Assembly: GCA_028293285.1 (NCBI GenBank)
Contig: JAQGPC010000129.1
Location: 1-44,463, forward strand
Length of the DNA: 44,463 bases
Direction of reading: 5' to 3'
DNA from: Pedosphaera sp.
Lineage (GTDB): Bacteria; Verrucomicrobiota; Verrucomicrobiia; Limisphaerales; Pedosphaeraceae
Shown here: piece by piece, positions 15,468 to 25,156 of the stretch
Layout: every line of letters begins with the position of its first letter
Position numbering within the stretch: position 1 is the first letter of the stretch
Position numbers and translations under genes: made by a program
Notes under the pieces: model-generated
What the model was told of the DNA's origin: nothing
The model's input: the letters and a program-made list of their open reading frames with translations, nothing else
Databases searched by the model: none

Positions 15468-16100
15468 ATGAAATCATTGTCAGATTGCCAGCTTTATACT
15501 TTTGTCGATACCGCCTATCTCCATGGGCGTCCAGTTGAATGGGTGGCGCAACAGCTTTGTGATGGTGGTTCGGACCTTATTCAATTGCGTGCCAAAAATT
15601 CTTCGCCGGAAGAGGTGCGGCAAATGGCGGAGGTGATCTTGCCGATTACGCATCGGGCAGGAGTGGGGTTGGTGATTAATGACTATCTGGCCATTGCTAA
15701 TGAGGTTGGTGCGGAGTTTTGTCATTTGGGGCAGGAAGATTTGTTGGAATTCAAAATTCAAAATTCAAAATGTAAAATTGGGCTCAGCACTCATGCGCCG
15801 GTGCAAGCAGAAAAGGCGGTGGCACTTGAACCGGCTTACATAGCAATAGGGCCGATCTATGCCACAGGCACGAAGCCGACGGCTAAGCCGGTAACGCTGG
15901 AGTATGTGCGTTGGGCGGCGAAGAATGTATCAATTCCGTGGTTTGCGATTGGGGGAATTAATCTGACCAATCTTGATGAGGTGCTGGCTGCGGGCGCACG
16001 GCGTATCTGCGTGGTTTCGGCGATTTTAAATGCGCCGGATATTGCAAAGGCTTGTGGTGAGTTCAAAGCGCGGCTCACCCGCCAAAATGCACATAAATAA
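15468..16100 (+). CDS. thiE: Thiamine-phosphate synthase
   Basis: A 210-aa TIM-barrel enzyme that joins HMP pyrophosphate with thiazole phosphate to form thiamine phosphate. Family motifs are present: IQLRAKN (normally QLREK), VINDYLAIA, HLGQEDL, IGLSTHAP, AIGPIYATGTKP and WFAIGGIN. One stretch is odd: the segment between HLGQED and IGLSTH reads EFKIQNSKCK and is encoded by three exact ATTCAAA heptamers plus a fourth degenerate one (15749-15776). This replaces the usual ARxLLG helix start, so an intergenic-type repeat seems to have been absorbed in frame. No other thi gene and no visible TPP riboswitch is nearby. It may be co-transcribed with the polyketide cluster 43 nt upstream. Confidence 0.9.
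   Translation: MKSLSDCQLYTFVDTAYLHGRPVEWVAQQLCDGGSDLIQLRAKNSSPEEVRQMAEVILPITHRAGVGLVINDYLAIANEVGAEFCHLGQEDLLEFKIQNSKCKIGLSTHAPVQAEKAVALEPAYIAIGPIYATGTKPTAKPVTLEYVRWAAKNVSIPWFAIGGINLTNLDEVLAAGARRICVVSAILNAPDIAKACGEFKARLTRQNAHK
15749..15779 (+). repeat. ATTCAAA heptamer tandem repeat inside thiE
   Basis: Three exact ATTCAAA units occupy 15749-15769, followed by ATGTAAA and ATT. Twenty-one bases equal seven codons, so three units keep the frame. AATTCAAAATTCAAAATTC-type strings are widespread intergenic repeats in bacterial genomes; finding one inside a conserved gene is unusual. Confidence 0.8.
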
Positions 16101-16451
16101 AGAGCGGCAGGGCTTAGCTTGAATTTAGTTGTTCAGGGACGAAGGTCCGAGCGCCTCGTTTGGCTTGACTCTTGCTTTTGCAGGCGAACAGATGCAAAGG
16201 GAAGCCGAATCAGAATTGCGTACGGGTGAACTCCAAGCCGGAGTTCCCACTGTGCCACCACTGTCCACCGGGGCGATTGACGGCATCTTTTTCTCCTTTG
16301 TTCAGAATAATGGCAGTTATTTCAGTTGGTTTATCTAGCCTAGTCACTGTCTCAATTTTATACAGAATTTTACCGGCTCAAATTCTCAGGCGTGAGGGCG
16401 CAGTTAAGGGCGGGTCGGCAAGAATCGAATTGTAAGAATAATTAATAAGAA
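16101..16451. other. Intergenic region before the large surface protein gene
   Basis: No gene is supported in these 351 bases. Open frames at 16129-16338 and 16172-16435 have no recognisable domain and overlap each other. The last 60 bases are AT-rich (TTTTATACAG near 16357, then AATTAATAAG before the ATG at 16452) and probably include the promoter of the 1628-aa gene, but no clear -35/-10 pair can be fixed. Confidence 0.4.
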
Positions 16452-19400
16452 ATGAAATCCTGGTTTTTTTTCAAAGGAATGGCGATGGCGGCGCTAGCCT
16501 TGTTGTTCTGGCTGCCAGTGCAGGCGCAAACGAATGGTCTCAGTGTGATCACATTCCCCGGCTCAACCTTGGGTACCAATGGATATTTATCCGGAGCCGT
16601 CAATGGCATTACCACGAACACGAGGGCTTATTTCCAGTATGGCGCTGATTTGAATTACGGGAGCTTCACCAGTCTCGAATATTTTAATCCACCAGGTTCA
16701 CAAATAGTCAATGCCACCGTGAAGGGGTTGGCGCCGGGAACGTATCATTATCGCATCCTGGCGATTGACAATACGGGCGCTGCAACCGGGGGTGATATGA
16801 CTTTCACCATCAGCGGTCCGTCCGTGACGACATTAGTAGTCAATGTGTTTAGCTCGGATAACGTCGTTTTGAACGGCTTTGTGAACCCGAACGGAGTGGC
16901 CACCACAGCCTATTTCGAATATGGAACCAACACGAGTTACGGGAATCGGACGAGCGTGACCAATCTGGCTGCAGGCTCCATGACATCTTTTGTTTTCAAC
17001 AGTATCAACGGCCTGACGACAAATCCAGCTTCTCATTTTCGCATTGTGGCGAGCAATAGCGTGGGGGTAGGCATCGGTGCGGACATGACTTTTTCCAATC
17101 AGCCCCAGGGGCTTATGTCGATTCCGCAGGCAGTGTTTTGGAATGCAGGAAACTCCAACCCGCCGGTGATACAACTTCAGGGCTCCGGGGCGCCACCGCT
17201 GACTTATAGCATCGTGCGGACACCCCGGTTTGGGACAATTGTTACCAATGTGACCGGCGGCTTTCACACCACCAACAGTGGCAAATGCCAGTATATGCCT
17301 TATGCCTTTAACACATTCACCGGTCAGGACAGTTTCACCTTCAAGGTGAGCAATGGAACGAACAGTTCGGCAGAAGCAACGGTGAGCATCACCGTGGTGC
17401 CGGTCAACCATGCTCCGCATGCTGAGGATCAGGCGGTAAAAGTCTCGGTAAACACACCTTGCAATGGTTATTTGACGGGCGATGATGACGCGGATTTTTT
17501 TGACCCTTACTCGGACCTGACAAATTATTCTGACCCCAATCGCAAGGGGTATCATTACAGTCCGGGCACGCCCAACCTTACTTATACCATTTTGAGCAGT
17601 CCGATCCACGGCACGCTGGTCACTACCAACCTGCCTTCCTTCACATACACGCCGAACACCAGCTATGTCGGCACGGATAGTTTCACCTTTAAAGTGAATG
17701 ACGGGGCGTTGGATTCAACGAACTTTGGCACGGTGAGCATTATCGTGGCGACCAACATGGGGGCTATTCGTCCCGGGTTTGACCGGTTCTCATTTGGAAG
17801 AGCGGACGACCAAGGGTTTCCGGTGAGTTTAACCGGCACCAATGCGGACTGGCTTGGACGCGATCTTCTGCTTCAGTTTTCCACCAACAAATTCTCCAGC
17901 AACTATTTCACGCAGTTCTATGCCAACAACAATGGCAATCTTACCTTTGCAAGTTCGAACAGCAATTGGAATGGACAGTTTTTCCCGGTTCTGCCACCGA
18001 TTGGCCCCATCATTGCTCCCTTTTGGGCGGACGTACTCACCACGGATTCTCGTTCCGGAGTGATGACTTATGGCATGCAATACGTCGGTGGCCGGTTGGC
18101 GGTGGGTGTCACCTGGACCAATGTTATGACCTATCAAAACACGAGCAACTTCAATAGCTTTCAGGTGGTGCTAATCGATCGGTCTGACGTGCAGGTGGGG
18201 GATTTCGATATGGAATTCAATTACGACAAAATTGAATGGCTCAAGGGGGCTGTCAGCACAGGAAATCCGTCGGTAGGATTTGATCTGGGTAACGGCTCAT
18301 TATACTACAACTTGCCTGGTGCAGGGACGACAACCCTGGTGGATACCTCCACGAATGGTTTGATACACAATTCGAACTTAATACCGCCCGTCCCGGGCCG
18401 CTATGCGTTCCGAATGTATCAACCTTTAGCTCTGGGCCAGTCGATAGTGGCGTTGGCGAATATGACTAATGCGGTCACACTGAATCCTTCACCATTTGTT
18501 ACCCTGCAAGGGACTTTTGCGACGAATTACGCGATAGTCGCGAGCCCCACCAATGGCACGCTCAGCGGAAGCGGACCCAATCGGAAGTGCTTTTCCTTTG
18601 GTGGTCCGGATAGTTTTACTTATACGGTGAGTGATGGCGCGCGGTATTCCACCAATACCGTGACGATCTTCTCCATCGGGTTGCCGGTAGTATTCTCCCC
18701 GACCGCATCGGTAGGAACGAATGGTTCCGTGACCTTGAGTTCGGGGGTATATCCGTTCGGGGATACCACGGTTTATGTAAGATATGGCACCACCACCAAT
18801 TATGGGAGCCTTGGTGTGATGGGGACTATTGGATTCAATACTGGCCAGCAGTTGCTTACAAGCAGCCTGGAAACGAATCAAGGCGCGGCGCTTACGTTCA
18901 ATGGTGTGAATCAATATGTGAAGGTTCCCGGCACCATCTCCAACGATTTCACAATCGAGTTTTGGCTTTTGTATCCCCGGCTGGCGGGCCTGGTGGAAGG
19001 ACAATGGTATCAGGGATTGGGCCTGGTGGATGGATATGTGCCAGGAAAAACCAACGACTTCGGCGTGTCCATTGGCAACGGAAAAGTTCTCTTTGGCGTG
19101 GGCGGTCCTGATACCACGATTGCGAGCGGGCAGTTGCTCGACGGCAACTGGCATCATGTGGCGGCGACGCGCGTCCAGACCAATGGGGCGATGGCGCTCT
19201 ACATTGATGGCGTGTTGGCGGTCTCCACGAATGGCAGCACGGCGACGTTGAACAGCGCCACGAACCTAACAATTGGTTGTTTGCAGACGTTGACCAATTT
19301 CTTCGCCGGCAGTCTGGATGAGGTCCGGCTTTGGAATGTGGCTCGCTCTCAAAGTCAAATTCAGCTGACCATGAATCAGAGTCTCTCCGGCACAAACTCC

Positions 19401-21338
19401 GGGCTGGTGGCATGCTATCATATGGATGATTGGCCGGGAACGAATGCCGTGGATGCCAGCGGAAACGGGAATACTGGAAGCATACTGAATAACCCCGACT
19501 GGACGAGCGGAAACGTTCCGACCGGCCTGCTAATTCCGGGTGCAACTTACTATTATCAAATCGTGGCTGTGAATGCAGCGGGCACCAATAGCACTTCACA
19601 GTGGATATTTACCGTGGCCGGCACCAATGCCGCTCTTTCAGCCCTGACTCTCAGCACCGGTTCGTTTAATCCAGCATTTACTCCGGCAAACCTGGCCTAT
19701 GTCAGCACGGTGGCGAATTCCGCCAGCAACACAGATGTCACAGCTCTGAGTGTGGATCCACATGCAACCATCCAAATACAGACCAATGGAGCAGCGTTCA
19801 GTGTGGCAGTGTCCGGCGGAATTACCAACCGGGTGATGCTCAATTACGGTACGAACGTGATTCGTGTCAAAGTCACTTCGCAGAATGTACAGAATATTCA
19901 GACCTACACACTGAATATTACGCGGTTGCCGGGCAACGACGCAACCTTGTCCAGCGTGACTGCCAGTGGAGCGGTCTTGGCGTTGTTTGGTTCCACGTAT
20001 TACGGGACATTCCCGACCACGGTCAGCAACACCACCATCACAGCAACCGCCAACGATCCCAATGCCACACTGAAACTGGATGGAATTTCTCTGAGTTCCG
20101 GTGTGCCCAGCGGAATGATCCCGCTATCCTTCGGCAATAATACTCACCTTCTGACGGTCACTTCCCAGAGCGGTCTTTTTACCACAGGCTATACACTGCA
20201 GCTAACCAGGGTGTTAAATAACAACGCGGATCTGGCAAGCCTGACATGCAGCGGTGGGTCGCTCAATCCGCTCTTCAGTTCCAATGTGACAAGTTACGTT
20301 CTCACGGTCTCCAACAATGTAAGCAGCATCACGGTCACGCCCACCAGCGTGGACAGTGTTTATGCGACCATCCAGGCGAAGGCCAATGGCGGCAGTTACG
20401 TTCCGGTGAGCTCGGGGGCAGCCAGTGGTGCACTCGGGCTTAATATCGGAACCAACATGATTTTCGTGGCGGTCACCGCGCAGGATGGGGCGACGGTGAA
20501 AATTTATACGCTCACGGTTACGCGGCAGGCGGGGATGGCGGTGGCGACCACTCAACCGGCCGGCAGCATTTCTGCGACCAGCGCCTGGCTGAATGCGAAC
20601 GTAAATCCGAATGGGGCGGTCACGGTGTTCTCGTTCCAGTACGGGCCGGATACGAATTACACGAAGAGCACGGCGGCAACGGCCATTGGCAGTGGCACGA
20701 ACACGCTCTCGGTGAGCAATCTTCTTGGCGGTCTGCTGCCGGGGACAACCAATCACTTCCGCGTGGCGGCCTCGAATAGTTTTGGCGTGGTGCTGGGTGC
20801 GGACATGAGTTTCACGAACCTGGCAGATGTGCCGGTGGTGACCAATGTGACGGCTGACGGTATTGCGCATTCAACGGTCAGTCTGCATGGCCTGGTCAAT
20901 CCGAATGGGGCGGTCACGGTCGCGTATTTTCAATATGGGCAGAGCACGAATTATGGCAGCAGCTCGAGTGTGACGAATCTGGGCGGAGGCATCGCTTTGG
21001 TGTCGTTCGATGCAGAAGTGAGCAATTTGCTGGCGGGCAAGACTTATCATTATCAGTTGGTGGCTACAAATAGTGCGGGCACGAACAGCAGTGGGGACAT
21101 GACGTTTACCTTGCTGTCACCGCCGACGACGACCAGCTTCAGCCAGCAGACCGGTGGCAGTTTTCAACTGCAATTCAGCGGCGGCGCGGGTTTGAGTTAT
21201 ACGCTCCAGACTTCAACTGACCTGACGAATTGGATGAACCTTACCAATCTGCTGGCAGGGACTAATGGGCTGTTCATTTTTAATGATGCCACAGCCACGA
21301 ACTCCACGATTCGTTTCTATCGGCTCAGCCAGCCGTAA
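16452..21338 (+). CDS. Very large secreted mosaic beta-sandwich surface protein
   Basis: A 1628-aa exported protein with a signal peptide (about 1-26, LPVQAQ cleavage region). Domains in order are: two repeats with an NPNG...YFxYG pattern and a YHYRI- or SHFRI-type end (30-215); two cadherin-like Big-type repeats with DSFTFKV (220-435); a nidogen-like segment (about 480-655); another DSFTYTV repeat (660-750); a LamG/concanavalin-type domain starting ALTFNGVNQYVKV (about 810-1016); three cadherin-like beta-sandwich repeats ending YTLxxTR (1058-1160, 1161-1253, 1256-1359); two more NPNGAVTV-YG repeats (1361-1555); and a C-terminal module ending RFYRLSQP. It is rich in Thr, Asn and Ser. It probably binds carbohydrate or other cells, but no catalytic motif is visible. 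The C-terminal module recurs on big exported verrucomicrobial proteins and may be a sorting or anchoring tag (inference). Confidence 0.85.
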   Translation: MKSWFFFKGMAMAALALLFWLPVQAQTNGLSVITFPGSTLGTNGYLSGAVNGITTNTRAYFQYGADLNYGSFTSLEYFNPPGSQIVNATVKGLAPGTYHYRILAIDNTGAATGGDMTFTISGPSVTTLVVNVFSSDNVVLNGFVNPNGVATTAYFEYGTNTSYGNRTSVTNLAAGSMTSFVFNSINGLTTNPASHFRIVASNSVGVGIGADMTFSNQPQGLMSIPQAVFWNAGNSNPPVIQLQGSGAPPLTYSIVRTPRFGTIVTNVTGGFHTTNSGKCQYMPYAFNTFTGQDSFTFKVSNGTNSSAEATVSITVVPVNHAPHAEDQAVKVSVNTPCNGYLTGDDDADFFDPYSDLTNYSDPNRKGYHYSPGTPNLTYTILSSPIHGTLVTTNLPSFTYTPNTSYVGTDSFTFKVNDGALDSTNFGTVSIIVATNMGAIRPGFDRFSFGRADDQGFPVSLTGTNADWLGRDLLLQFSTNKFSSNYFTQFYANNNGNLTFASSNSNWNGQFFPVLPPIGPIIAPFWADVLTTDSRSGVMTYGMQYVGGRLAVGVTWTNVMTYQNTSNFNSFQVVLIDRSDVQVGDFDMEFNYDKIEWLKGAVSTGNPSVGFDLGNGSLYYNLPGAGTTTLVDTSTNGLIHNSNLIPPVPGRYAFRMYQPLALGQSIVALANMTNAVTLNPSPFVTLQGTFATNYAIVASPTNGTLSGSGPNRKCFSFGGPDSFTYTVSDGARYSTNTVTIFSIGLPVVFSPTASVGTNGSVTLSSGVYPFGDTTVYVRYGTTTNYGSLGVMGTIGFNTGQQLLTSSLETNQGAALTFNGVNQYVKVPGTISNDFTIEFWLLYPRLAGLVEGQWYQGLGLVDGYVPGKTNDFGVSIGNGKVLFGVGGPDTTIASGQLLDGNWHHVAATRVQTNGAMALYIDGVLAVSTNGSTATLNSATNLTIGCLQTLTNFFAGSLDEVRLWNVARSQSQIQLTMNQSLSGTNSGLVACYHMDDWPGTNAVDASGNGNTGSILNNPDWTSGNVPTGLLIPGATYYYQIVAVNAAGTNSTSQWIFTVAGTNAALSALTLSTGSFNPAFTPANLAYVSTVANSASNTDVTALSVDPHATIQIQTNGAAFSVAVSGGITNRVMLNYGTNVIRVKVTSQNVQNIQTYTLNITRLPGNDATLSSVTASGAVLALFGSTYYGTFPTTVSNTTITATANDPNATLKLDGISLSSGVPSGMIPLSFGNNTHLLTVTSQSGLFTTGYTLQLTRVLNNNADLASLTCSGGSLNPLFSSNVTSYVLTVSNNVSSITVTPTSVDSVYATIQAKANGGSYVPVSSGAASGALGLNIGTNMIFVAVTAQDGATVKIYTLTVTRQAGMAVATTQPAGSISATSAWLNANVNPNGAVTVFSFQYGPDTNYTKSTAATAIGSGTNTLSVSNLLGGLLPGTTNHFRVAASNSFGVVLGADMSFTNLADVPVVTNVTADGIAHSTVSLHGLVNPNGAVTVAYFQYGQSTNYGSSSSVTNLGGGIALVSFDAEVSNLLAGKTYHYQLVATNSAGTNSSGDMTFTLLSPPTTTSFSQQTGGSFQLQFSGGAGLSYTLQTSTDLTNWMNLTNLLAGTNGLFIFNDATATNSTIRFYRLSQP

Positions 21339-21355
21339 TGGGCAGATATTGTAGG

Positions 21356-21835
21356 TCAGCTTTTTGTTTGCGGCAGGGAGAGTTTCATTCCTTCGTGCGT
21401 GGCGTGAAAGCCGAGCTTCTCATAGAAACGTTTTGCATGTGTGCGGGATTTATCGGTGGTGAGTTGCACCAATCGGCAACCGCGCTCTTCGGCACGGGCA
21501 ATCGCCCAACGCATTAATGCGCTGCCAATATCTCGGCCACGAACGTTTGCAGCGACGCGGACATTTTCTATCAGGGCGCGCCAACTGCCCTGATAAGTCA
21601 GATAAGGAATGAAGGTCAATTGAAGCACGCCAACTATCGCACCATCATTCTCCGCCACAATGAGTTCGTTGTTGGCATCGGTGGAGATGGCGTCAAAAGC
21701 CGCATAATAGGAATCGGGCAGCGGGTCGGAGAAGCGTTCGCGCTGGGAGCCAAGCGGGTCGTCGGCCAGCATGCGGACAATCTCAGGCACATCATTACGT
21801 GCCGCCGGGCGAAAAGTGGGTGTAGGTATCGTCAT
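21356..21835 (-). CDS. GNAT family N-acetyltransferase
   Basis: A 159-aa GCN5-related acetyltransferase, using acetyl-CoA to acetylate an unknown amine. The N-terminal FRPAARNDVPEIVRML strand-helix, the central ENVRVAANVRGRDIGSALM motif A (the R/QxxGxG/A acetyl-CoA loop reads VRGRDIGSA) and the C-terminal HAKRFYEKLGFHATHEG are characteristic. It fills the fold with no extra domain. It converges with the surface protein gene; the stop codons are 17 bp apart. The substrate cannot be predicted. It is probably a stand-alone gene, since the next gene upstream on this side (22014) is on the opposite strand. Confidence 0.92.
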   Translation of the reverse strand: MTIPTPTFRPAARNDVPEIVRMLADDPLGSQRERFSDPLPDSYYAAFDAISTDANNELIVAENDGAIVGVLQLTFIPYLTYQGSWRALIENVRVAANVRGRDIGSALMRWAIARAEERGCRLVQLTTDKSRTHAKRFYEKLGFHATHEGMKLSLPQTKS

Positions 21836-22013
21836 GACAGATTCTTATTGCGAGAGTAGCAGCCGTGTTTATCAGCGTCCAGAACGCGGTGCTGGCTATT
21901 AGGTTAGAGCTGGTGGATGTCAAAACTCTGGAGAACAGGAGCTTGTCAGTTGGGGCATAAGAGCGTAAGGTCTGCGCTTTCGCTTGAGACTCCTAGTTAC
22001 AATTTAAATTAAT

Positions 22014-22916
22014 ATGAGCGTTTTGATCGTTGGTTCGACGGCATTGGATTCCATTAAAACCCCGAAGGCGGAAAATCCGCGTTTGTTGGGCGGGTCGGCC
22101 AGCCACGCAGCCGTGGCGGCGAGTTTCTTTGCGCCGGTCAAACTCGTGGGCGTGGTGGGACAAGATTTTCCGAAGCGGTACATTGAATTATACCGGCGAC
22201 ATAAGGTGGATTTGGAAGGGTTGCAGGTTTTGCCGGGGAAGACGTTTCATTGGTCTGGCGAATATGAGATCAACATGAACAATCGCCGTACGCTGGCGAC
22301 GGAGTTGGGCGTGTTCGAAACGTTTAATCCGCGGTTGCCCGCAGCCTACCAGGACTCTTCATTCGTGCTGTTGGCTAACATCGCGCCTTCGTTGCAAAGC
22401 CATGTGTTGACGCAAATGCGCCGTCCGAAATTTGTGGTCGCAGACACAATGGATTTGTGGCTGAACATTGCGCTGCCGGATTTGTTGAAGCTGCTCAAGC
22501 GTGTGGATGGATTTGTGTTGAATGACAGCGAGGCGCGGCAACTCACGAAGGAAGATAATTTGCTTACTGCGCTGAAGAAGATTCACAAGCTGGGGCCAAA
22601 ATATGTGATCATCAAGAAGGGTGAGCACGGGGCGATTCTTTCGACGCGGAATGGCGGGTTGTTTTTGTCGCCCGCGTATCCGTTGCATCGGGTGGTGGAT
22701 CCGACTGGCGCTGGCGACTCGTTTGTCGGCGGAATGATGGGTTATCTTTCCACGGCCAAAGGTTCGCTGGATGATAATATCCGCAAAGGAATGATTTATG
22801 GGAGTGTGGTGGCTTCGTTCTGCTGCGAAGGATTTGGGTTGAAGTTTACCACGCGGATTACGCGGCGGGCGATTGATGACCGGTTTAAGGAGCTCGATAA
22901 GCTGACGCGGTTTTAA
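22014..22916 (+). CDS. PfkB family carbohydrate kinase
   Basis: A 300-aa kinase of the ribokinase/PfkB family, which phosphorylates sugars or nucleosides with ATP. The N-terminal GGSASHAAVAAS near 26-37 is the first PfkB signature with the substrate-binding glycines, and DPTGAGDSFVGG at 229-240 is the second, with catalytic Asp235 and the anion hole. VKLVGVVGQDF and YVIIKKGEHGA are also typical. It is near the size of ribokinase and adenosine kinase. The substrate is not clear, and flanking genes give no pathway clue. The start ATG at 22014 follows an AT-rich stretch without a clear Shine-Dalgarno sequence. Confidence 0.92.
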   Translation: MSVLIVGSTALDSIKTPKAENPRLLGGSASHAAVAASFFAPVKLVGVVGQDFPKRYIELYRRHKVDLEGLQVLPGKTFHWSGEYEINMNNRRTLATELGVFETFNPRLPAAYQDSSFVLLANIAPSLQSHVLTQMRRPKFVVADTMDLWLNIALPDLLKLLKRVDGFVLNDSEARQLTKEDNLLTALKKIHKLGPKYVIIKKGEHGAILSTRNGGLFLSPAYPLHRVVDPTGAGDSFVGGMMGYLSTAKGSLDDNIRKGMIYGSVVASFCCEGFGLKFTTRITRRAIDDRFKELDKLTRF

Positions 22917-22925
22917 ACAGGGAAA

Positions 22926-22945
22926 ACCACGAATTAACACGAATA
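22926..22945 (+). repeat. ACCACGAAT-type dispersed repeat fragment
   Basis: ACCACGAATTAACACGAATA contains two CACGAAT units in tandem and matches the ACCACGAATGGACA stretch at 1427-1440. It sits directly after the sugar kinase stop. Such strings recur between genes in many bacterial genomes; role unknown. Confidence 0.45.
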
Positions 22946-23110
22946 AAGAGGGATAATAAAAACCATCCTGATTTATTCGCTAAAGTTTTTGTTGGAACTT
23001 GCGCGAGCGCAGAAAACCAGTTTCTGTGCAGCTCCATGCTGTAAATCAGGGGTTTATGAAAAATCGCATTTTTGGCTGTAAAGGTGAGGAACTAAATTTT
23101 AAAAGTCCCG

Positions 23111-25144
23111 ATGATTATAAATCCAAGTTGCTCATTCGTAGCAAACGAGAAAAAAGCAAAATTGCTCCTGCAAAGGCCGATGGTAACGTTTTTTATTTTT
23201 ACCTTATTGCTGGGTGCTGCTGCGTCCGCCTTTGCCGCTGCGCCTGCACCCACGGTTAAAAACGTTCTCTATATCCGGATCGATTTTCCTGATTTAAAGG
23301 GGGATCCTGTGCCTACGCCGGCGATTCAAGTCATCCTTCAGCAAGTGCAGACTTACTTTCTTCAGAATTCCTATGGTCAATTCCTCGTGAAATATACGAT
23401 CGTCCCCACGAGGACCATGCCTCACTCCGCAGCCTTCTACGAAAGCAATTCTGACGACCAACAAATTATTCGCGATGCTCGCGCTGCCGCCAAGGCGATA
23501 GGTTATAACACGGACAAATTCGACTACGACATTGTGGCCTTCAAAACGTTGCACGGCGGAGACTCTGGGCTCTCCGCCGTCGGAGGCAAAGGCCAGCGGT
23601 TGCTCAATAATTTTCGCACTGGCATTCACATCCATGAGTTCGGGCACAACCTCGGCTTGCCCCATGCAAACATGTGGGTAACGCACGACGAAACTGTTGC
23701 TGGCCCTGGCCGATCGCTGGACACCGGAGATATTTACGACCCGATGGGTGGCGGCGGTAATCAAGCCGTGCTCAAGAATCATCTCTGTGTTCGCTCAAAA
23801 GCTGTCCTCGGATGGTTAAATGACGGCGGTATTTACGATGTAACCAAAAGTGGAATCTATCGGCTCAATGCGCAGGACAGCCAGGAGAGCAGTGGGGTTC
23901 GGGCGCTTCGAATCCGTCGAAACGCCGACGAGGATTACTGGATTGAATTCCGCCAACAGATCCAAAGCAATCCACTCATGATGAATGGCATTCGGATCCT
24001 GCGAAGCTATAAAAGCATCAGCCAACTTGACCTCATGGACATGACTCCCGACTCCCCCGGGGGTTCTGGCGACGCCCCATTGGTCATCGGTCACACCTAC
24101 AGCGATGACGAATTCGGAATCCATATCACACCCATCGGCAAAGGGGGCACGAAGCCCGAATCCATGGATGTCGTCGTCACCATCGACCCGGTGCCTGCAG
24201 GCAACCATCCGCCGCAGCTTGAGATCGCTTCAACAAATCGGCCGACCTCCACCGGCACCACTTTCGAGTTCACGGCAACCGCCGATGATCCAGATGGCGA
24301 CGTAATTCATTACGCCTGGGACTTCGGCGATGGCACGTTTGACTGGGGTAAAGCAACCACCACTCACTATTACTCAACGCGCGTCAGCCGTTATTTCCTG
24401 GTGCGTTGTGTCGCCACTGATGCGCGCGGCGGCATCGTGCGAAAATCGCAAGTCGTGTCGGTCGGGCGTCCCGTGTTCGAGTCTGTCGCTGGCAAAATCA
24501 CCATCGATGGTCGCCCCTTATCCGACGTCATTGTTGAAACCGACTCCGCGCATCTCACCACAACCGATTCCGACGGAGCCTTTGCGCTGCTCGGAATCGG
24601 CCCCGGCAAACATCGTCTTCGCGCGCGAAAATCTGGCTACGTTTTCCAGTCCATTGACGTGATGTTGCCGCACGTCGGTCCGATCAATTTCACCGCCATA
24701 CCCGCCACCACGAATTCCATCGAAAGCGCCGAAGGGATTCAGCTCCAGGACCACGAACGCGTGGAAACAACTGCCTACTTCAAACCTCCGGTCGAGTTTA
24801 CCGTCGTTGCCAAAACCGATTCCTCGGACCTCCGCATGGCCTACTCCGCCGACGCGTTGGTTTTAAATCCTTCGAGCGAACCCGGCAGCCTCCACATCGA
24901 CGGCGGACCCGCTAATGGAATGAAGAAAAAAGGCGCTGGCAGAATTCCAAGCAACGAATACGTCACCATTAAGTGGATTGTGACAGCCGACAAAGAATCC
25001 CTGTACGTCAACGGTGAACTTCGCTACGAACATCAAGCCAGCTACACCCAGCTCAACCGTCCCCTTGCGATCTTCACGAGCGGCAAAGCCAAAGTGACTG
25101 TCAAATCAGTGAAAGTAGAAACACCAGCGGGCAACCATCCCTAA
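23111..25144 (+). CDS. Secreted gametolysin-like zinc metalloprotease with PKD and C-terminal beta domains
   Basis: A 677-aa exported metzincin-type protease. A hydrophobic signal segment covers about 24-42. The zinc motif HEFGHNLGLPH starts at His175 with Glu176 as catalytic base (ligands H175, H179, H185). IYDPMGGGG downstream is a probable Met-turn, and RSKAVLGWL follows. This order resembles M11/gametolysin-type peptidases. C-terminal parts are a PKD domain (about 365-455, WDFGDGT), a carboxypeptidase-regulatory-like beta domain (460-540, GKITIDG...TDSDGAFALLGIGPGKH) and a LamG-like domain (550-677). ATG at 23111 gives a positively charged n-region (KKAK); ATG at 23180 is an alternative. 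Codons end in C more often than in flanking genes, possibly a sign of transfer. Its stop lies 12 bp from the converging cysE stop. Confidence 0.8.
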   Translation: MIINPSCSFVANEKKAKLLLQRPMVTFFIFTLLLGAAASAFAAAPAPTVKNVLYIRIDFPDLKGDPVPTPAIQVILQQVQTYFLQNSYGQFLVKYTIVPTRTMPHSAAFYESNSDDQQIIRDARAAAKAIGYNTDKFDYDIVAFKTLHGGDSGLSAVGGKGQRLLNNFRTGIHIHEFGHNLGLPHANMWVTHDETVAGPGRSLDTGDIYDPMGGGGNQAVLKNHLCVRSKAVLGWLNDGGIYDVTKSGIYRLNAQDSQESSGVRALRIRRNADEDYWIEFRQQIQSNPLMMNGIRILRSYKSISQLDLMDMTPDSPGGSGDAPLVIGHTYSDDEFGIHITPIGKGGTKPESMDVVVTIDPVPAGNHPPQLEIASTNRPTSTGTTFEFTATADDPDGDVIHYAWDFGDGTFDWGKATTTHYYSTRVSRYFLVRCVATDARGGIVRKSQVVSVGRPVFESVAGKITIDGRPLSDVIVETDSAHLTTTDSDGAFALLGIGPGKHRLRARKSGYVFQSIDVMLPHVGPINFTAIPATTNSIESAEGIQLQDHERVETTAYFKPPVEFTVVAKTDSSDLRMAYSADALVLNPSSEPGSLHIDGGPANGMKKKGAGRIPSNEYVTIKWIVTADKESLYVNGELRYEHQASYTQLNRPLAIFTSGKAKVTVKSVKVETPAGNHP

Positions 25145-25156
25145 TTTCTTACAACA

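Noticed and set aside
16129..16435. Two overlapping plus-strand open frames before the large surface protein gene
   Set aside because: They overlap in different frames, have no recognisable content and no ribosome-binding site.
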